DNA from: Cohnella sp. WQ 127256
GTDB taxonomy: Bacteria > Bacillota > Bacilli > Paenibacillales > Paenibacillaceae
Reading direction: 5' to 3'
DNA: 64,000 nucleotides
Assembly: GCF_024519285.1 (NCBI RefSeq)
Contig: NZ_JAMZCY010000001.1
Coordinates: 744,001 to 808,000 of the forward strand
Shown in pieces: positions 50,456 to 58,174 of this stretch. A model generated the notes under the pieces. That model saw only the letters and a program-made list of their open reading frames with translations, was not told where the DNA came from and did no database searches. The translations under genes and the position numbers were made by a program. Each line of letters starts with the position of its first letter. Position 1 is the first letter of the stretch.

Positions 50456-51289
50456 ATGGATTTGGCACAGGTTACATCGAAAGCAATTATTGAAGAAGCT
50501 GCAGCATTTATTCGTTCCACCACAGATGTTCGGCCAGAGATTGGCCTTATTCTAGGATCGGGATTGGGCATCCTTGGAGATGAGTTGGAGGATGCAGTAA
50601 CGATTCCTTATGAAGACATTCCTCACTTCCCAGTTTCTACAGTTGAAGGTCACGCTGGTGAGCTACTCATTGGTAAGTTACAAGGGCGTAGCGTCGTGCT
50701 AATGCGTGGACGTTTCCATATGTATGAAGGTTATGAACCAGAGCGCACAGCATTGCCTGTTCGTGTCATGAAGGCACTCGGCGTGAAGACTTTGCTCGTA
50801 ACGAACGCTGCAGGTGGCATCAATCTGAACTATAAACCAGGTAATCTGATGCTAATCTCTGATCATATTAACCTTACAGGTAAAAACCCGCTGATTGGTC
50901 CTAACGATAATGCTTTAGGTGTGCGCTTCCCAGATATGTCCGATGCTTACAGCACCCGCTTGCGTAAGATCGCGAAGGAAACCGCTGCTGAGCTTAAGTT
51001 CTCGGTTCAAGAAGGCGTCTATGTTGGATTACTTGGCCCGAATTATGAGACTCCAGCTGAAATTCGTATGCTACGTACGCTAGGAGTTGATGCTGTTGGA
51101 ATGTCGACCGTCTCTGAGGTTATTGTTGCTAGACATTCCGGCATCGAAGTGCTCGGGATTTCATGTATTAGCAACATGGCAGCAGGTATTCTAGATCAGC
51201 CGTTGTCCCATGAAGAGGTTATGGAAACGACCGAAATGGTCAAAGAACAATTCTTATCTCTAGTCCTTACGATAATTCCAAAAATGTAA
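50456..51289 (+). CDS. punA: purine nucleoside phosphorylase
   Basis: A 277-residue enzyme (PupG/PunA type) that splits guanosine and inosine with phosphate to base and ribose-1-phosphate, the substrate of the preceding phosphopentomutase. Family motifs: LGSGLGILGDELED, PHFPVSTVEGHAGEL, RGRFHMYEGY, NAAGGINLNY and NYETPAEIRMLRTLGVDAVGMSTVSEV. GAGGAG lies just before the ATG; a TTG six bases downstream has better spacing and is the alternative start (two residues shorter). The gene closes the xerD-deoB-punA operon, followed by a terminator. Confidence 0.95.
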   Translation: MDLAQVTSKAIIEEAAAFIRSTTDVRPEIGLILGSGLGILGDELEDAVTIPYEDIPHFPVSTVEGHAGELLIGKLQGRSVVLMRGRFHMYEGYEPERTALPVRVMKALGVKTLLVTNAAGGINLNYKPGNLMLISDHINLTGKNPLIGPNDNALGVRFPDMSDAYSTRLRKIAKETAAELKFSVQEGVYVGLLGPNYETPAEIRMLRTLGVDAVGMSTVSEVIVARHSGIEVLGISCISNMAAGILDQPLSHEEVMETTEMVKEQFLSLVLTIIPKM

Positions 51290-51320
51290 TTTTACAGTTA
51301 TTTGGCTTTATTTATGCTCT

Positions 51321-51360
51321 TAGAGAAGGAGTTGGCGCAAAGCGCTAGCTCTTTTTCTCT
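51321..51360 (+). terminator. terminator after punA
   Basis: GAGTTGGCGC pairs with GCGCTAGCTC (two wobbles), flanked by AGAGAA/TTCTCT, and the right arm runs through a TTTTT tract. Located 32 bases after punA. Confidence 0.75.
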
Positions 51361-51392
51361 GTGCGCCGAGAAATCACGATTATAGATTGAAA

Positions 51393-51516
51393 GTCTCGAC
51401 AATTTATATCTGGAAACGAGCTTGTCTCGACAAATTTTTCAGAATGTGTTCATTTTTTTGTGGTAATATGATGTAGGAATTATTCCCTATAGCTTTGGAT
51501 GGACCAGTTTCGACAG
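51393..51516 (+). promoter_or_regulatory. three GTYTCGACA repeats upstream of the adhesin gene
   Basis: GTCTCGACAA occurs at 51393-51402 and 51424-51433, 31 bases apart (three helical turns), and GTTTCGACAGG at 51507. The third contains TTCGACA, an exact 0A box in reverse orientation, and the others resemble TTTGTCGA. They could bind Spo0A or an unknown regulator. An extended -10 element TGGTAATAT lies at 51461-51469, between the second and third copies. Confidence 0.45.
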
Positions 51517-51557
51517 GCTTAGACTTAAAAAAGAACATATGAGGTGAAGTTAACAAA

Positions 51558-54500
51558 ATGGAAAAGTTCAAAAAACCGCTGTACATATTTTTAGCTTTCA
51601 TTCTAACGTTGAGTTTGGTATTACCTTCTACGCTGACTCGTGTTGAAGGTGCAAGTGTGTTTGGTAACGTTTACGGGAAGGCTGGTGCTGGTCCTGAGAT
51701 TAAGGTGAACCTAATTACTGACGTCAAGTTGTATGATAAAGAACCTATTAAAGGAACCAGTGTTCCTCATCCAGATGGGAAAGAAATTCAAACGATTCGA
51801 CCGGAAGTCAATAATGCAGTTGCGATTTTCTATGAATGGTCATTGCCAGATGACCAACATGCTTATGATGAGGGTTCGACTTATACATTTAAACTTCCTA
51901 AGGAGTTTGAAGTTCCAACAGTCCTAAGCGGACAGCTAACTGGTGAAGTCGGAGACTATGTAGTGAGCACTGATGGAACAGTCACTTTCACATTCAATGA
52001 TTCCATCAAGGGTCAACAGTTAAGTGGTAACTTTTACGTATGGTTAAAATTCGATAAGGACCAACTTAATGGGAGCATACATCAACCATTAGATTTCACT
52101 TCAGTTGGACAAGGTGTTATTAATGTAAACTTTAAAAATAAAGCAGTGGACGCGCTTAAGAAAACGGGTGTACCTAATAAAAATAACTTCAACTCAGATG
52201 AAATTACTTGGACGGTTGACTTTAACCAAGGTGAGAAAACGATTAATGGTGCTCAACTTACGGATACCCTTCCCACTGGTTTGGCCCTTAAAGGCTCGAT
52301 TAATATTTGCGAGTTGGAAGTGAAATTGGACGGGACTGTAGCAGTAAAAACAGGTACAGTATGCACAACTGCAGCTTCCTTTCCAATTAGCTTGGGGAAT
52401 ATCGATAAAGCTTATCGTGTGACTTATACGACTAGCGTTACCGCTCCTATTGTGGCTCCTTTTACAAATGTAGAATTTAAAAACTCGGTAGAGCTTACTG
52501 GAACTAATGTGGACAAAGAAACTGAAATTGGTAAAGTAACGATTAGCTTTAATGAGCCACTAAATAAAGAAGCTATTGATTACGATTCAGCTTCGCAAAC
52601 GATCACATGGAAAATCAAATATAATTACAACCAGCAATCGATCTCGAAGACGAATGCGTGGCTTGAAGATACATTTGATACTACGAAACAAGAGCTGGTT
52701 AGTGTTTCTACAGCCGTATATGAGGTTGCTATTAATGCTGATGGTACAGCAGGAACGCGGACTCTTGTTGATCCGAGCAAATACACATTAAGGGATACAG
52801 CAGTCTCCCCTGCAAGCTTCAAATTAGAGTTTAATGATGTTGCCGGAATTAACAAAGCCTATGATATCGAATATAAGACTAAAGCAATTAATCGTATCTA
52901 TTTGGATGATACAGTGACTAATATTGTGAAAATGTTCGATGGTACGACTAAACCAGCTGAACAAGATATTAAAGAAGTTATTTTTGCGAAAAGTGTAGTA
53001 AAGGAAGACTTCGAGAATAAAACGATAGAGTGGAAGCTCGTTATTAATCAAGATTTGAAGGACATGACGAATATCGTCATTACAGATGATTACACAGGAA
53101 GAAATATGAAGCTGGACCCAGCAATCATTAATGTTACTGGACCAAACGCAGCGGATTTTGTTCTAGATGCTCCAACTATTGTCGACCCGGATTACGAAAA
53201 AGGCTTTACAATTAGATTGAAACCTGGCGTAACGATTAGTAAAAAGCATGAAATTACGTATACAACATCATTTGATCCTACGAAACCATTGCATGCAGAT
53301 AAAAAGTATAAGAATTTTGCAACACTTAATTGGAATGAGGGATTAATTCCACAAATTCCGATTACAAAGGAAGCAGAAGTAGTACCACAAGATTATACGA
53401 TTAACAATGGGAACAAAATAGGGGAATATAACGCGAAAGACAAAACAATTACTTGGACCATTGATGTCAACTACAATCTTCATGATATTCAAGAAGCAAT
53501 AATCAAAGATTCGTATACAGGGGATCAAGATTTTGTAGATGGTTCCTTGGTAGTCAACAAGTTAGTGCTTAAAGGTGGCAATAACGCATTTACTATCGGT
53601 GCACTAGTTGTACCAACGACTAACCAATTCAAACTAAATCTGGATCGCAAAGGTTTTACTTTGAATCTCGGCAATATCGGAAAAACAGCTTATCGTATTC
53701 AGTACAAAACAAGCCTTGATGGTTTATATCCAGTTGTAGGTAAGTATTCTAATAACGCAACACTACAAGATGGTGCTGCGGGTCCGTTTATTTTCAAGAA
53801 AGAGTTTGATGTAACGCCTAAACATGGTGGAAACTATGTGTACAAAACAGGTAAACAAGAAGGCAGTACGGATATGGCTTCTTGGACGGTAAATATTAAC
53901 CCAAGCCAATCTTATGTAGCAGCGAGGTCCGTCGTGACGGATACATTGTCAGACAATCAAATTTTATTAAAAGACACTATAAAACTGTATGAAACAAAAT
54001 TACCTGCAAATAACTCAGGTGATATTTCGATCAAGGGTAACCCAGTAAATGCAGCTGACTACGAGCTAACTGTGGTCGAAAACACCTTCACAATTACTTT
54101 CAAGAAAGAATTGAAAACGGCTTATCTGTTGGAGTATAAATCATTTATTAATGCAGATAGTGGCGATAGAATTGGAAACGAGGTTCAATTTGCGGGTAAG
54201 AAAGTATCCGTAATTGGGGCAGACCATCAGGCAGGTTTTATCGTTTCAATAGCTGGAGCAGGTGGAGGAGCTTCTACAGGACGTGATAAGTTGAAAATCG
54301 TCAAAGTAGATGATCTAAATCAACCACTCGAAGGCGTTGTGTTTGAGCTCTATAACGCATCCGGAACGATACTCTTGGAAACACTCGTAACAGATAACAA
54401 AGGTGAAGCTACAACTTCCCGAAAATACAGATTCAATGATAAAACGGCTACTGGCTTGCCATATAAGCTTAAGGAAGTGTCTGTACCAAGCGGTTATTTA

Positions 54501-56018
54501 ATGGATCCTGATTATACAGCTGCGACAGGGAAGGTCGTTGCCTTCAAAGATCCTACTGTACCTTTTACGATTACAAACAAAATCATTCGTCAAGGCTTTG
54601 AATTAACAAAAGTTGATTCCGTAGATCATTCGAAAAAGTTAATAGATGCTACTTTTAATTTACTCGATCCAGCCGGTACGGTGATTGACACGCTGACGAC
54701 AGGGGCGGATGGAAGAATTGCGAAAGGTGATTTAGCACCAGGAAACTACACGTTAGTAGAAGTTGCGGCTCCTGAGTTTTATGAATTAGATGTAACACCT
54801 ATTCCTTTAACAATCGTTGCTGATCAAACCGTAATCTTACAATTGACGAGCAAGAATGTGTTGGGATCAGGTGGTAAGCTACTCATTACTAAGGTCAATG
54901 CTAAGGATCTTTCTGCAGTAGAGGGAGTGGAATTCGAACTTCGAGATAGCACGAATACAGTCGTTGATAAGAAGACGACGGATGTAAATGGTGTAATCGA
55001 ATTTACCAATTTGACTTACGGTAAATACACATTAGTAGAAACGAAAGCTGACGGTTTCGTTATTGAAGTACCAGAAACGGCTGTGTCAATTAAACTACCT
55101 TCGACGATATTGACGATTGAAAATAAAGAAAACGATCGTTCCGTTCAATTAACGAAATATAACTCGAATAAAAGTCTGAAGCTTGAAGGAGCTATTTTTG
55201 AATTAAGAGCCCAGACACCATTCTTTGACCTTGAAGGAAACTACATCTACGAGGTTGTTACGGGTATTGATGTATCCAAGCTTACAACGAATAAGAATGG
55301 AGAACTGAGATTAGAAGATCTACCAGCTAATAAATACCAGTTGGTTGAAATCCAAGCGCCAAGTGGTTATGAATTAAACAAAACACCTGTACCATTCGAA
55401 ATCACGAACGTTCAAACCGTGACTGTTCTTGTTGAAAAAACAAACAATAGTAAACCTGGTGGTGGGGGAGGTTGGACTCCTCCAGTAGAGCCCACTCCAA
55501 GCCCAGAGCCTAGCCCAAGTCCTGAGCCTAGCCCAAGTCCTAAGCCTAGCCCAAGTCCTGAGCCTAGCCCAAGCCCTGAACCGAGCCCAAGCCCTGAGCC
55601 GACACCAAGTCCGACTCCGGGTAAGGAAATCGAGAAGGAAAAGACACCAATCGATACTCCTAAGACTGGGGAGGTCAAAGTTCCAGATGAGGGTAAAGTA
55701 ACGGTTGGTAAACAGCCTGAGCATGGCAAAGTAACCATTACGCCAGATGGAAAATGGACGTACACGCCAGACAAAGGTTATAAAGGTAAAGATTCATTTA
55801 CGATTATTGTCAAAGACAAAGACGGTAATGAAACTGAAATTCTTGTTGATCTAGATGTGGAAGATGTACCACGTGGAGGAGCTAATGGTGGAAATAAATC
55901 CCTAACACTTCCTCAGACAGGAGAAGAAAGCCACTTGCCAATCCAATTGGCTGGTCTTGGTTTAATCGTTCTGGGTGTATTCTTCTTAGTTTCAAGAAAG
56001 CTTAGACGTAATAATTAG
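51558..56018 (+). CDS. LPXTG cell-wall-anchored adhesin-like surface protein with Cna/SpaA repeats
   Basis: A 1486-residue surface protein. Signal peptide (about 1-31, ending VEGA), then a large ligand-binding-like region (about 40-900) of five related beta-sandwich modules, each with a W-[TK]-[VIL]-x-[FYIV]-[ND] strand (e.g. ITWTVDFN, ITWKIKYN, IEWKLVIN, ITWTIDVN, ASWTVNIN). Four SpaA/Cna-B domains follow (about 911-1010, 1011-1085, 1105-1185, 1194-1295) with Lys and Glu placed for isopeptide bonds. A Pro/Ser-rich stalk (about 1310-1355) spans the wall, then an Ig/cadherin-like repeat (1365-1436), LPQTG at 1451, a hydrophobic helix and the RKLRRNN tail. It would be attached to peptidoglycan by the sortase encoded nearby. 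Ligand unknown. The AGGTGAAGT ribosome binding site is moderate. Confidence 0.9.
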   Translation: MEKFKKPLYIFLAFILTLSLVLPSTLTRVEGASVFGNVYGKAGAGPEIKVNLITDVKLYDKEPIKGTSVPHPDGKEIQTIRPEVNNAVAIFYEWSLPDDQHAYDEGSTYTFKLPKEFEVPTVLSGQLTGEVGDYVVSTDGTVTFTFNDSIKGQQLSGNFYVWLKFDKDQLNGSIHQPLDFTSVGQGVINVNFKNKAVDALKKTGVPNKNNFNSDEITWTVDFNQGEKTINGAQLTDTLPTGLALKGSINICELEVKLDGTVAVKTGTVCTTAASFPISLGNIDKAYRVTYTTSVTAPIVAPFTNVEFKNSVELTGTNVDKETEIGKVTISFNEPLNKEAIDYDSASQTITWKIKYNYNQQSISKTNAWLEDTFDTTKQELVSVSTAVYEVAINADGTAGTRTLVDPSKYTLRDTAVSPASFKLEFNDVAGINKAYDIEYKTKAINRIYLDDTVTNIVKMFDGTTKPAEQDIKEVIFAKSVVKEDFENKTIEWKLVINQDLKDMTNIVITDDYTGRNMKLDPAIINVTGPNAADFVLDAPTIVDPDYEKGFTIRLKPGVTISKKHEITYTTSFDPTKPLHADKKYKNFATLNWNEGLIPQIPITKEAEVVPQDYTINNGNKIGEYNAKDKTITWTIDVNYNLHDIQEAIIKDSYTGDQDFVDGSLVVNKLVLKGGNNAFTIGALVVPTTNQFKLNLDRKGFTLNLGNIGKTAYRIQYKTSLDGLYPVVGKYSNNATLQDGAAGPFIFKKEFDVTPKHGGNYVYKTGKQEGSTDMASWTVNINPSQSYVAARSVVTDTLSDNQILLKDTIKLYETKLPANNSGDISIKGNPVNAADYELTVVENTFTITFKKELKTAYLLEYKSFINADSGDRIGNEVQFAGKKVSVIGADHQAGFIVSIAGAGGGASTGRDKLKIVKVDDLNQPLEGVVFELYNASGTILLETLVTDNKGEATTSRKYRFNDKTATGLPYKLKEVSVPSGYLMDPDYTAATGKVVAFKDPTVPFTITNKIIRQGFELTKVDSVDHSKKLIDATFNLLDPAGTVIDTLTTGADGRIAKGDLAPGNYTLVEVAAPEFYELDVTPIPLTIVADQTVILQLTSKNVLGSGGKLLITKVNAKDLSAVEGVEFELRDSTNTVVDKKTTDVNGVIEFTNLTYGKYTLVETKADGFVIEVPETAVSIKLPSTILTIENKENDRSVQLTKYNSNKSLKLEGAIFELRAQTPFFDLEGNYIYEVVTGIDVSKLTTNKNGELRLEDLPANKYQLVEIQAPSGYELNKTPVPFEITNVQTVTVLVEKTNNSKPGGGGGWTPPVEPTPSPEPSPSPEPSPSPKPSPSPEPSPSPEPSPSPEPTPSPTPGKEIEKEKTPIDTPKTGEVKVPDEGKVTVGKQPEHGKVTITPDGKWTYTPDKGYKGKDSFTIIVKDKDGNETEILVDLDVEDVPRGGANGGNKSLTLPQTGEESHLPIQLAGLGLIVLGVFFLVSRKLRRNN
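55490..55622 (+). repeat. Pro-Ser-rich tandem repeat coding the wall-spanning stalk
   Basis: About ten degenerate copies of a 12-base unit coding PSPE/PSPS, inside the adhesin gene. Such repeats change length by slippage. One copy codes Lys instead of Glu (PSPKPS). Confidence 0.85.
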
Positions 56019-56043
56019 AAAGATAGAAATTTGAAATATCCTT

Positions 56044-56074
56044 AACCTGCTGATCATTTCAGCAGGTTTTTTTT
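56044..56074 (+). terminator. terminator after the adhesin gene
   Basis: AACCTGCTGA (56044-56053) pairs with TCAGCAGGTT (56059-56068), followed by eight T. It separates the adhesin transcript from the riboswitch-led gene. Confidence 0.92.
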
Positions 56075-56075
56075 G

Positions 56076-56104
56076 TTGCTATTCCATTTGAAATCTATTA
56101 CTAT
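56076..56104 (+). promoter_or_regulatory. promoter of the riboswitch-controlled gene
   Basis: TTGCTA (56076-56081), 17 bases, TACTAT (56099-56104). Transcription would start near 56111, about 13 bases before the first aptamer. The -35 abuts the T run of the adhesin terminator. Confidence 0.55.
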
Positions 56105-56123
56105 TAAAGTAGTAATAACTAGA

Positions 56124-56200
56124 ACGATAATGGCAAACCTGTCGAAAGTCAGGGACGCAAAGCTAAAGGGCCTTCCCGTCAGGATGGCAGCCAGCTACCG
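56124..56200 (+). ncRNA. cyclic-di-GMP-I riboswitch (GEMM-I), first of two
   Basis: The GEMM-I hallmarks are in order: GGCAAACC, a short stem capped by a GAAA loop (CTGTCGAAAGTCAG), GGGACGCAAAGC, a second stem region, and GGATGGCAGCC. A flanking stem AACTAG (56117-56122) with CTAGTT (56206-56211) closes the whole aptamer and is followed by a six-T run, resembling a transcription terminator. It lies 134 bases before the transglutaminase-like gene and controls it in tandem with an identical second copy. Confidence 0.93.
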
Positions 56201-56240
56201 AATGACTAGTTTTTTTGTTTTTATGGGTGATAACTCAAGT

Positions 56241-56317
56241 ACGATAATGGCAAACCTGTCGAAAGTCAGGGACGCAAAGCTAAAGGGCCTTCCCGTCAGG
56301 ATGGCAGCCAGCTACCG
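56241..56317 (+). ncRNA. cyclic-di-GMP-I riboswitch (GEMM-I), second of two
   Basis: All 77 bases are identical to the first aptamer; the copies start 117 bases apart. The 3' flank differs: AAAGGAG (56318-56324), the ribosome binding site of the next gene, directly follows the aptamer, so ligand binding could control its access. There is no T run. Tandem c-di-GMP-I riboswitches are known and can give a steeper response. Confidence 0.93.
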
Positions 56318-56333
56318 AAAGGAGTTTTATCCG

Positions 56334-57149
56334 ATGCGGAAGATTACAGGATTATTGTTGACGTTCATTATCGTTATGGCTGCTGTTCCTTCCATGGTAT
56401 TCGCCAACACGGCTACAGCTAGTGAAGTGCTGGATAAGTCCAAACTGGACAAAGGTTCAATCGGCATCAATTATGAAGTTAAAAAAGATACACTGACGAA
56501 AGTCAAAATCACAAAAGCTGGCGCAGCTTATACCTATACGCTTGATCAACTGGCAGAGAAAAAAACCGTATGGTTCTCGTTGCAAATGGGTGACGGAATC
56601 TATGAGATTGCAGTGTTCGAGAATGTGACAGGTAACCAATATAGAACGATCGTATCCGATAAAGTTGAAGTCAAAGTGGTAAATGGTCCGGATGTATTTC
56701 TAAATGCAGTACAAAACCTTAACTGGATGGACGCAGACAAAGCGATTGCTAAGGCGAAGGAACTAACGAAGAGCAGCAAGACGGATGATGAGAAAGTTAA
56801 AGCGATTTACAATTATATTGTGAGTAACGTTCGGTACGACACTGAGCTTGCGAAAATTGTGAAAACGGATTATATCCCGAATATTAATGATACACTCGCA
56901 ACCGGCAAAGGCATTTGTTATGGTTACGCTACATTATTTGCAGCGATGCTTCGCAGTGAAGGGATTCCTACTAAGCTATTAATGGGGACAGCAGAAGCGG
57001 TATCTGAATATCATGCTTGGAACGAAGTTTATGTAGGTGGCAAATGGATCGTCGTGGATACAACGGTTGACGCAGGCTTGAAAAAAGGATTAGCAAAAGA
57101 TTCAATTGCAAAAAAAGCTATTGATTATAAGGCTATCAAAACCTACTAA
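56334..57149 (+). CDS. secreted transglutaminase-like protein under c-di-GMP riboswitch control
   Basis: A 271-residue protein. Signal peptide (1-25, ending VFANTATA). A beta-rich N-terminal part (about 35-120) precedes a transglutaminase-core domain (about 140-250): catalytic Cys in GKGICYGYATLFAAMLR, His in EYHAWNEVYVGGKW and Asp in IVVDTTVDAG. Bacterial members may be amidases, peptidases or cross-linkers, so the reaction is not known. AAAGGAG lies ten bases before the ATG at 56334, flush with the riboswitch; the reading frame is open through both aptamers, but that part is not coding. It lies between the adhesin and the sortase and may modify surface protein. Confidence 0.9.
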   Translation: MRKITGLLLTFIIVMAAVPSMVFANTATASEVLDKSKLDKGSIGINYEVKKDTLTKVKITKAGAAYTYTLDQLAEKKTVWFSLQMGDGIYEIAVFENVTGNQYRTIVSDKVEVKVVNGPDVFLNAVQNLNWMDADKAIAKAKELTKSSKTDDEKVKAIYNYIVSNVRYDTELAKIVKTDYIPNINDTLATGKGICYGYATLFAAMLRSEGIPTKLLMGTAEAVSEYHAWNEVYVGGKWIVVDTTVDAGLKKGLAKDSIAKKAIDYKAIKTY

Positions 57150-57163
57150 TCTTCATAAATAAG

Positions 57164-57199
57164 AAAAACTACCAAGCTCAATGATCTTGGTAGTTTTTT
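57164..57199. terminator. bidirectional terminator between transglutaminase-like and sortase genes
   Basis: AAAAACTACCAAG (57164-57176) pairs perfectly over 13 bp with 57186-57198, loop of nine bases, T run on the plus strand and TTTTTCTTATT on the minus strand. Confidence 0.9.
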
Positions 57200-57201
57200 G
57201 T

Positions 57202-57843
57202 TTACTTAACCATCTTGGCATGGACAATAAGTCTATGTGTCGGATTAACGAGTGGCTCGCAAGTAATGAGAGTAAGAATAGCATCTTTGTTATTGCCTTC
57301 CAATACAGACAGATCAGTTGGCTTGACGACGGATATCTTATCTACTGTGTAAATCAATGTTGAATCCTTTGTTCTGATCGAGATATCATCACCGACTTCC
57401 ATCTCATTCAGTCTGTTGAATTGTCTTCCTTTTGTTCGTGCTCTATGTGCAGCTATAGCAGCATTCCCTATTTCGCCAAGTGGTGCTGTTTCGGTCATGT
57501 GTGCCGCGCCGACCTTCATATTTTTTAGAGTAGCGCCTTCTAACACCGCTAATTTTAAATCAATTTTGTCGATTGTGATAACCGCGATAGCTTTATCATT
57601 CATGTCTGTGATCGAAGTTTGATCGGGGCTAGACTCTTCGGCGCTTCCGTTAAAAATTGACGAAAGTTGTTCATATTCTGTCGCAACGTGTTTGTTCGTT
57701 AATTCGTTATTAATAGGGAGAGACGAATCTTCCATCTCGTTTAAGAGTTGTTGCTGCTCCCAATCGTAGTAATATTCTCTTGCTATAGGGAACAGCATTA
57801 GAATAGCTCCGGCAGTTATTAATATCAGGGATAGTCTCTTCAT
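57202..57843 (-). CDS. class D-like sortase
   Basis: A 213-residue membrane transpeptidase. N-terminal transmembrane anchor (4-20), a linker of about 75 residues, and the sortase domain: catalytic His in GNAAIAAHRARTKG, Cys in TLITCEPLVNPTHR, and the Arg in HRLIV. This TLxTC motif and small size fit the class D/SrtD-SrtC group. It would cleave LPXTG-type signals, such as the LPQTG of the adhesin 1.2 kb away on the other strand, and link them to peptidoglycan. TAGGAGG precedes the ATG. It is convergent with the transglutaminase-like gene. Confidence 0.92.
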   Translation of the reverse strand: MKRLSLILITAGAILMLFPIAREYYYDWEQQQLLNEMEDSSLPINNELTNKHVATEYEQLSSIFNGSAEESSPDQTSITDMNDKAIAVITIDKIDLKLAVLEGATLKNMKVGAAHMTETAPLGEIGNAAIAAHRARTKGRQFNRLNEMEVGDDISIRTKDSTLIYTVDKISVVKPTDLSVLEGNNKDAILTLITCEPLVNPTHRLIVHAKMVK

Positions 57844-58174
57844 TTTAACCTCCTAAAATTTACTCATTAACTATTTTAGATGAATGAACTGAACAAAATC
57901 TATAATGAATGATAAAAAATAAACTGGAAAGCTTATTTGATTACATTTAATAGAACATTTGCAGTCTTGTTCAGAGATTGTTCAGAAATAAACGATAAAA
58001 TGAGATGTTGCTTTAAATAAATTTAGTTAAATAGTCTCAATCGGCGTTTTTCATTTAAGTAATGGTAGTTCTTAAAAACTAAATTAAAAATGTAACTAGT
58101 AGATAAAATTGCCTAATTTTGATATATTAATAACTAGTGAATTTTGCCGGCTAGAGGGCTTAAGGGAGATTAGT
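57844..58174. promoter_or_regulatory. regulatory stretch between sortase and glycan operon, with TTGTTCAGA repeats
   Basis: An AT-rich 331-base divergent intergenic region. TTGTTCAGA occurs at 57967-57975 and 57978-57986 (11-bp spacing), and an inverted relative (TGAACAA) near 57890. The direct repeat resembles sites of OmpR-family or other dimeric activators. No good sigma-A promoter could be defined. No gene or riboswitch is seen here. Confidence 0.45.

Noticed and set aside
51300-51557. Riboswitch in the adhesin leader
   Set aside because: No GEMM, T-box or other known aptamer hallmark is present; only the punA terminator, GTYTCGACA repeats and a promoter-like element.
55374-55774. Minus-strand open frames opposite the adhesin stalk, with Gly/Leu- or Arg/Trp-rich repeats
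   Set aside because: They are the reverse reading of the Pro/Ser repeat, with no ribosome binding sites or homology.
56073-56333. Reading frame open through both riboswitches, giving an N-terminal extension with a repeated peptide
   Set aside because: The repeat is the consequence of two identical aptamers, and a good ribosome binding site and signal peptide start at 56334. It is not coding.
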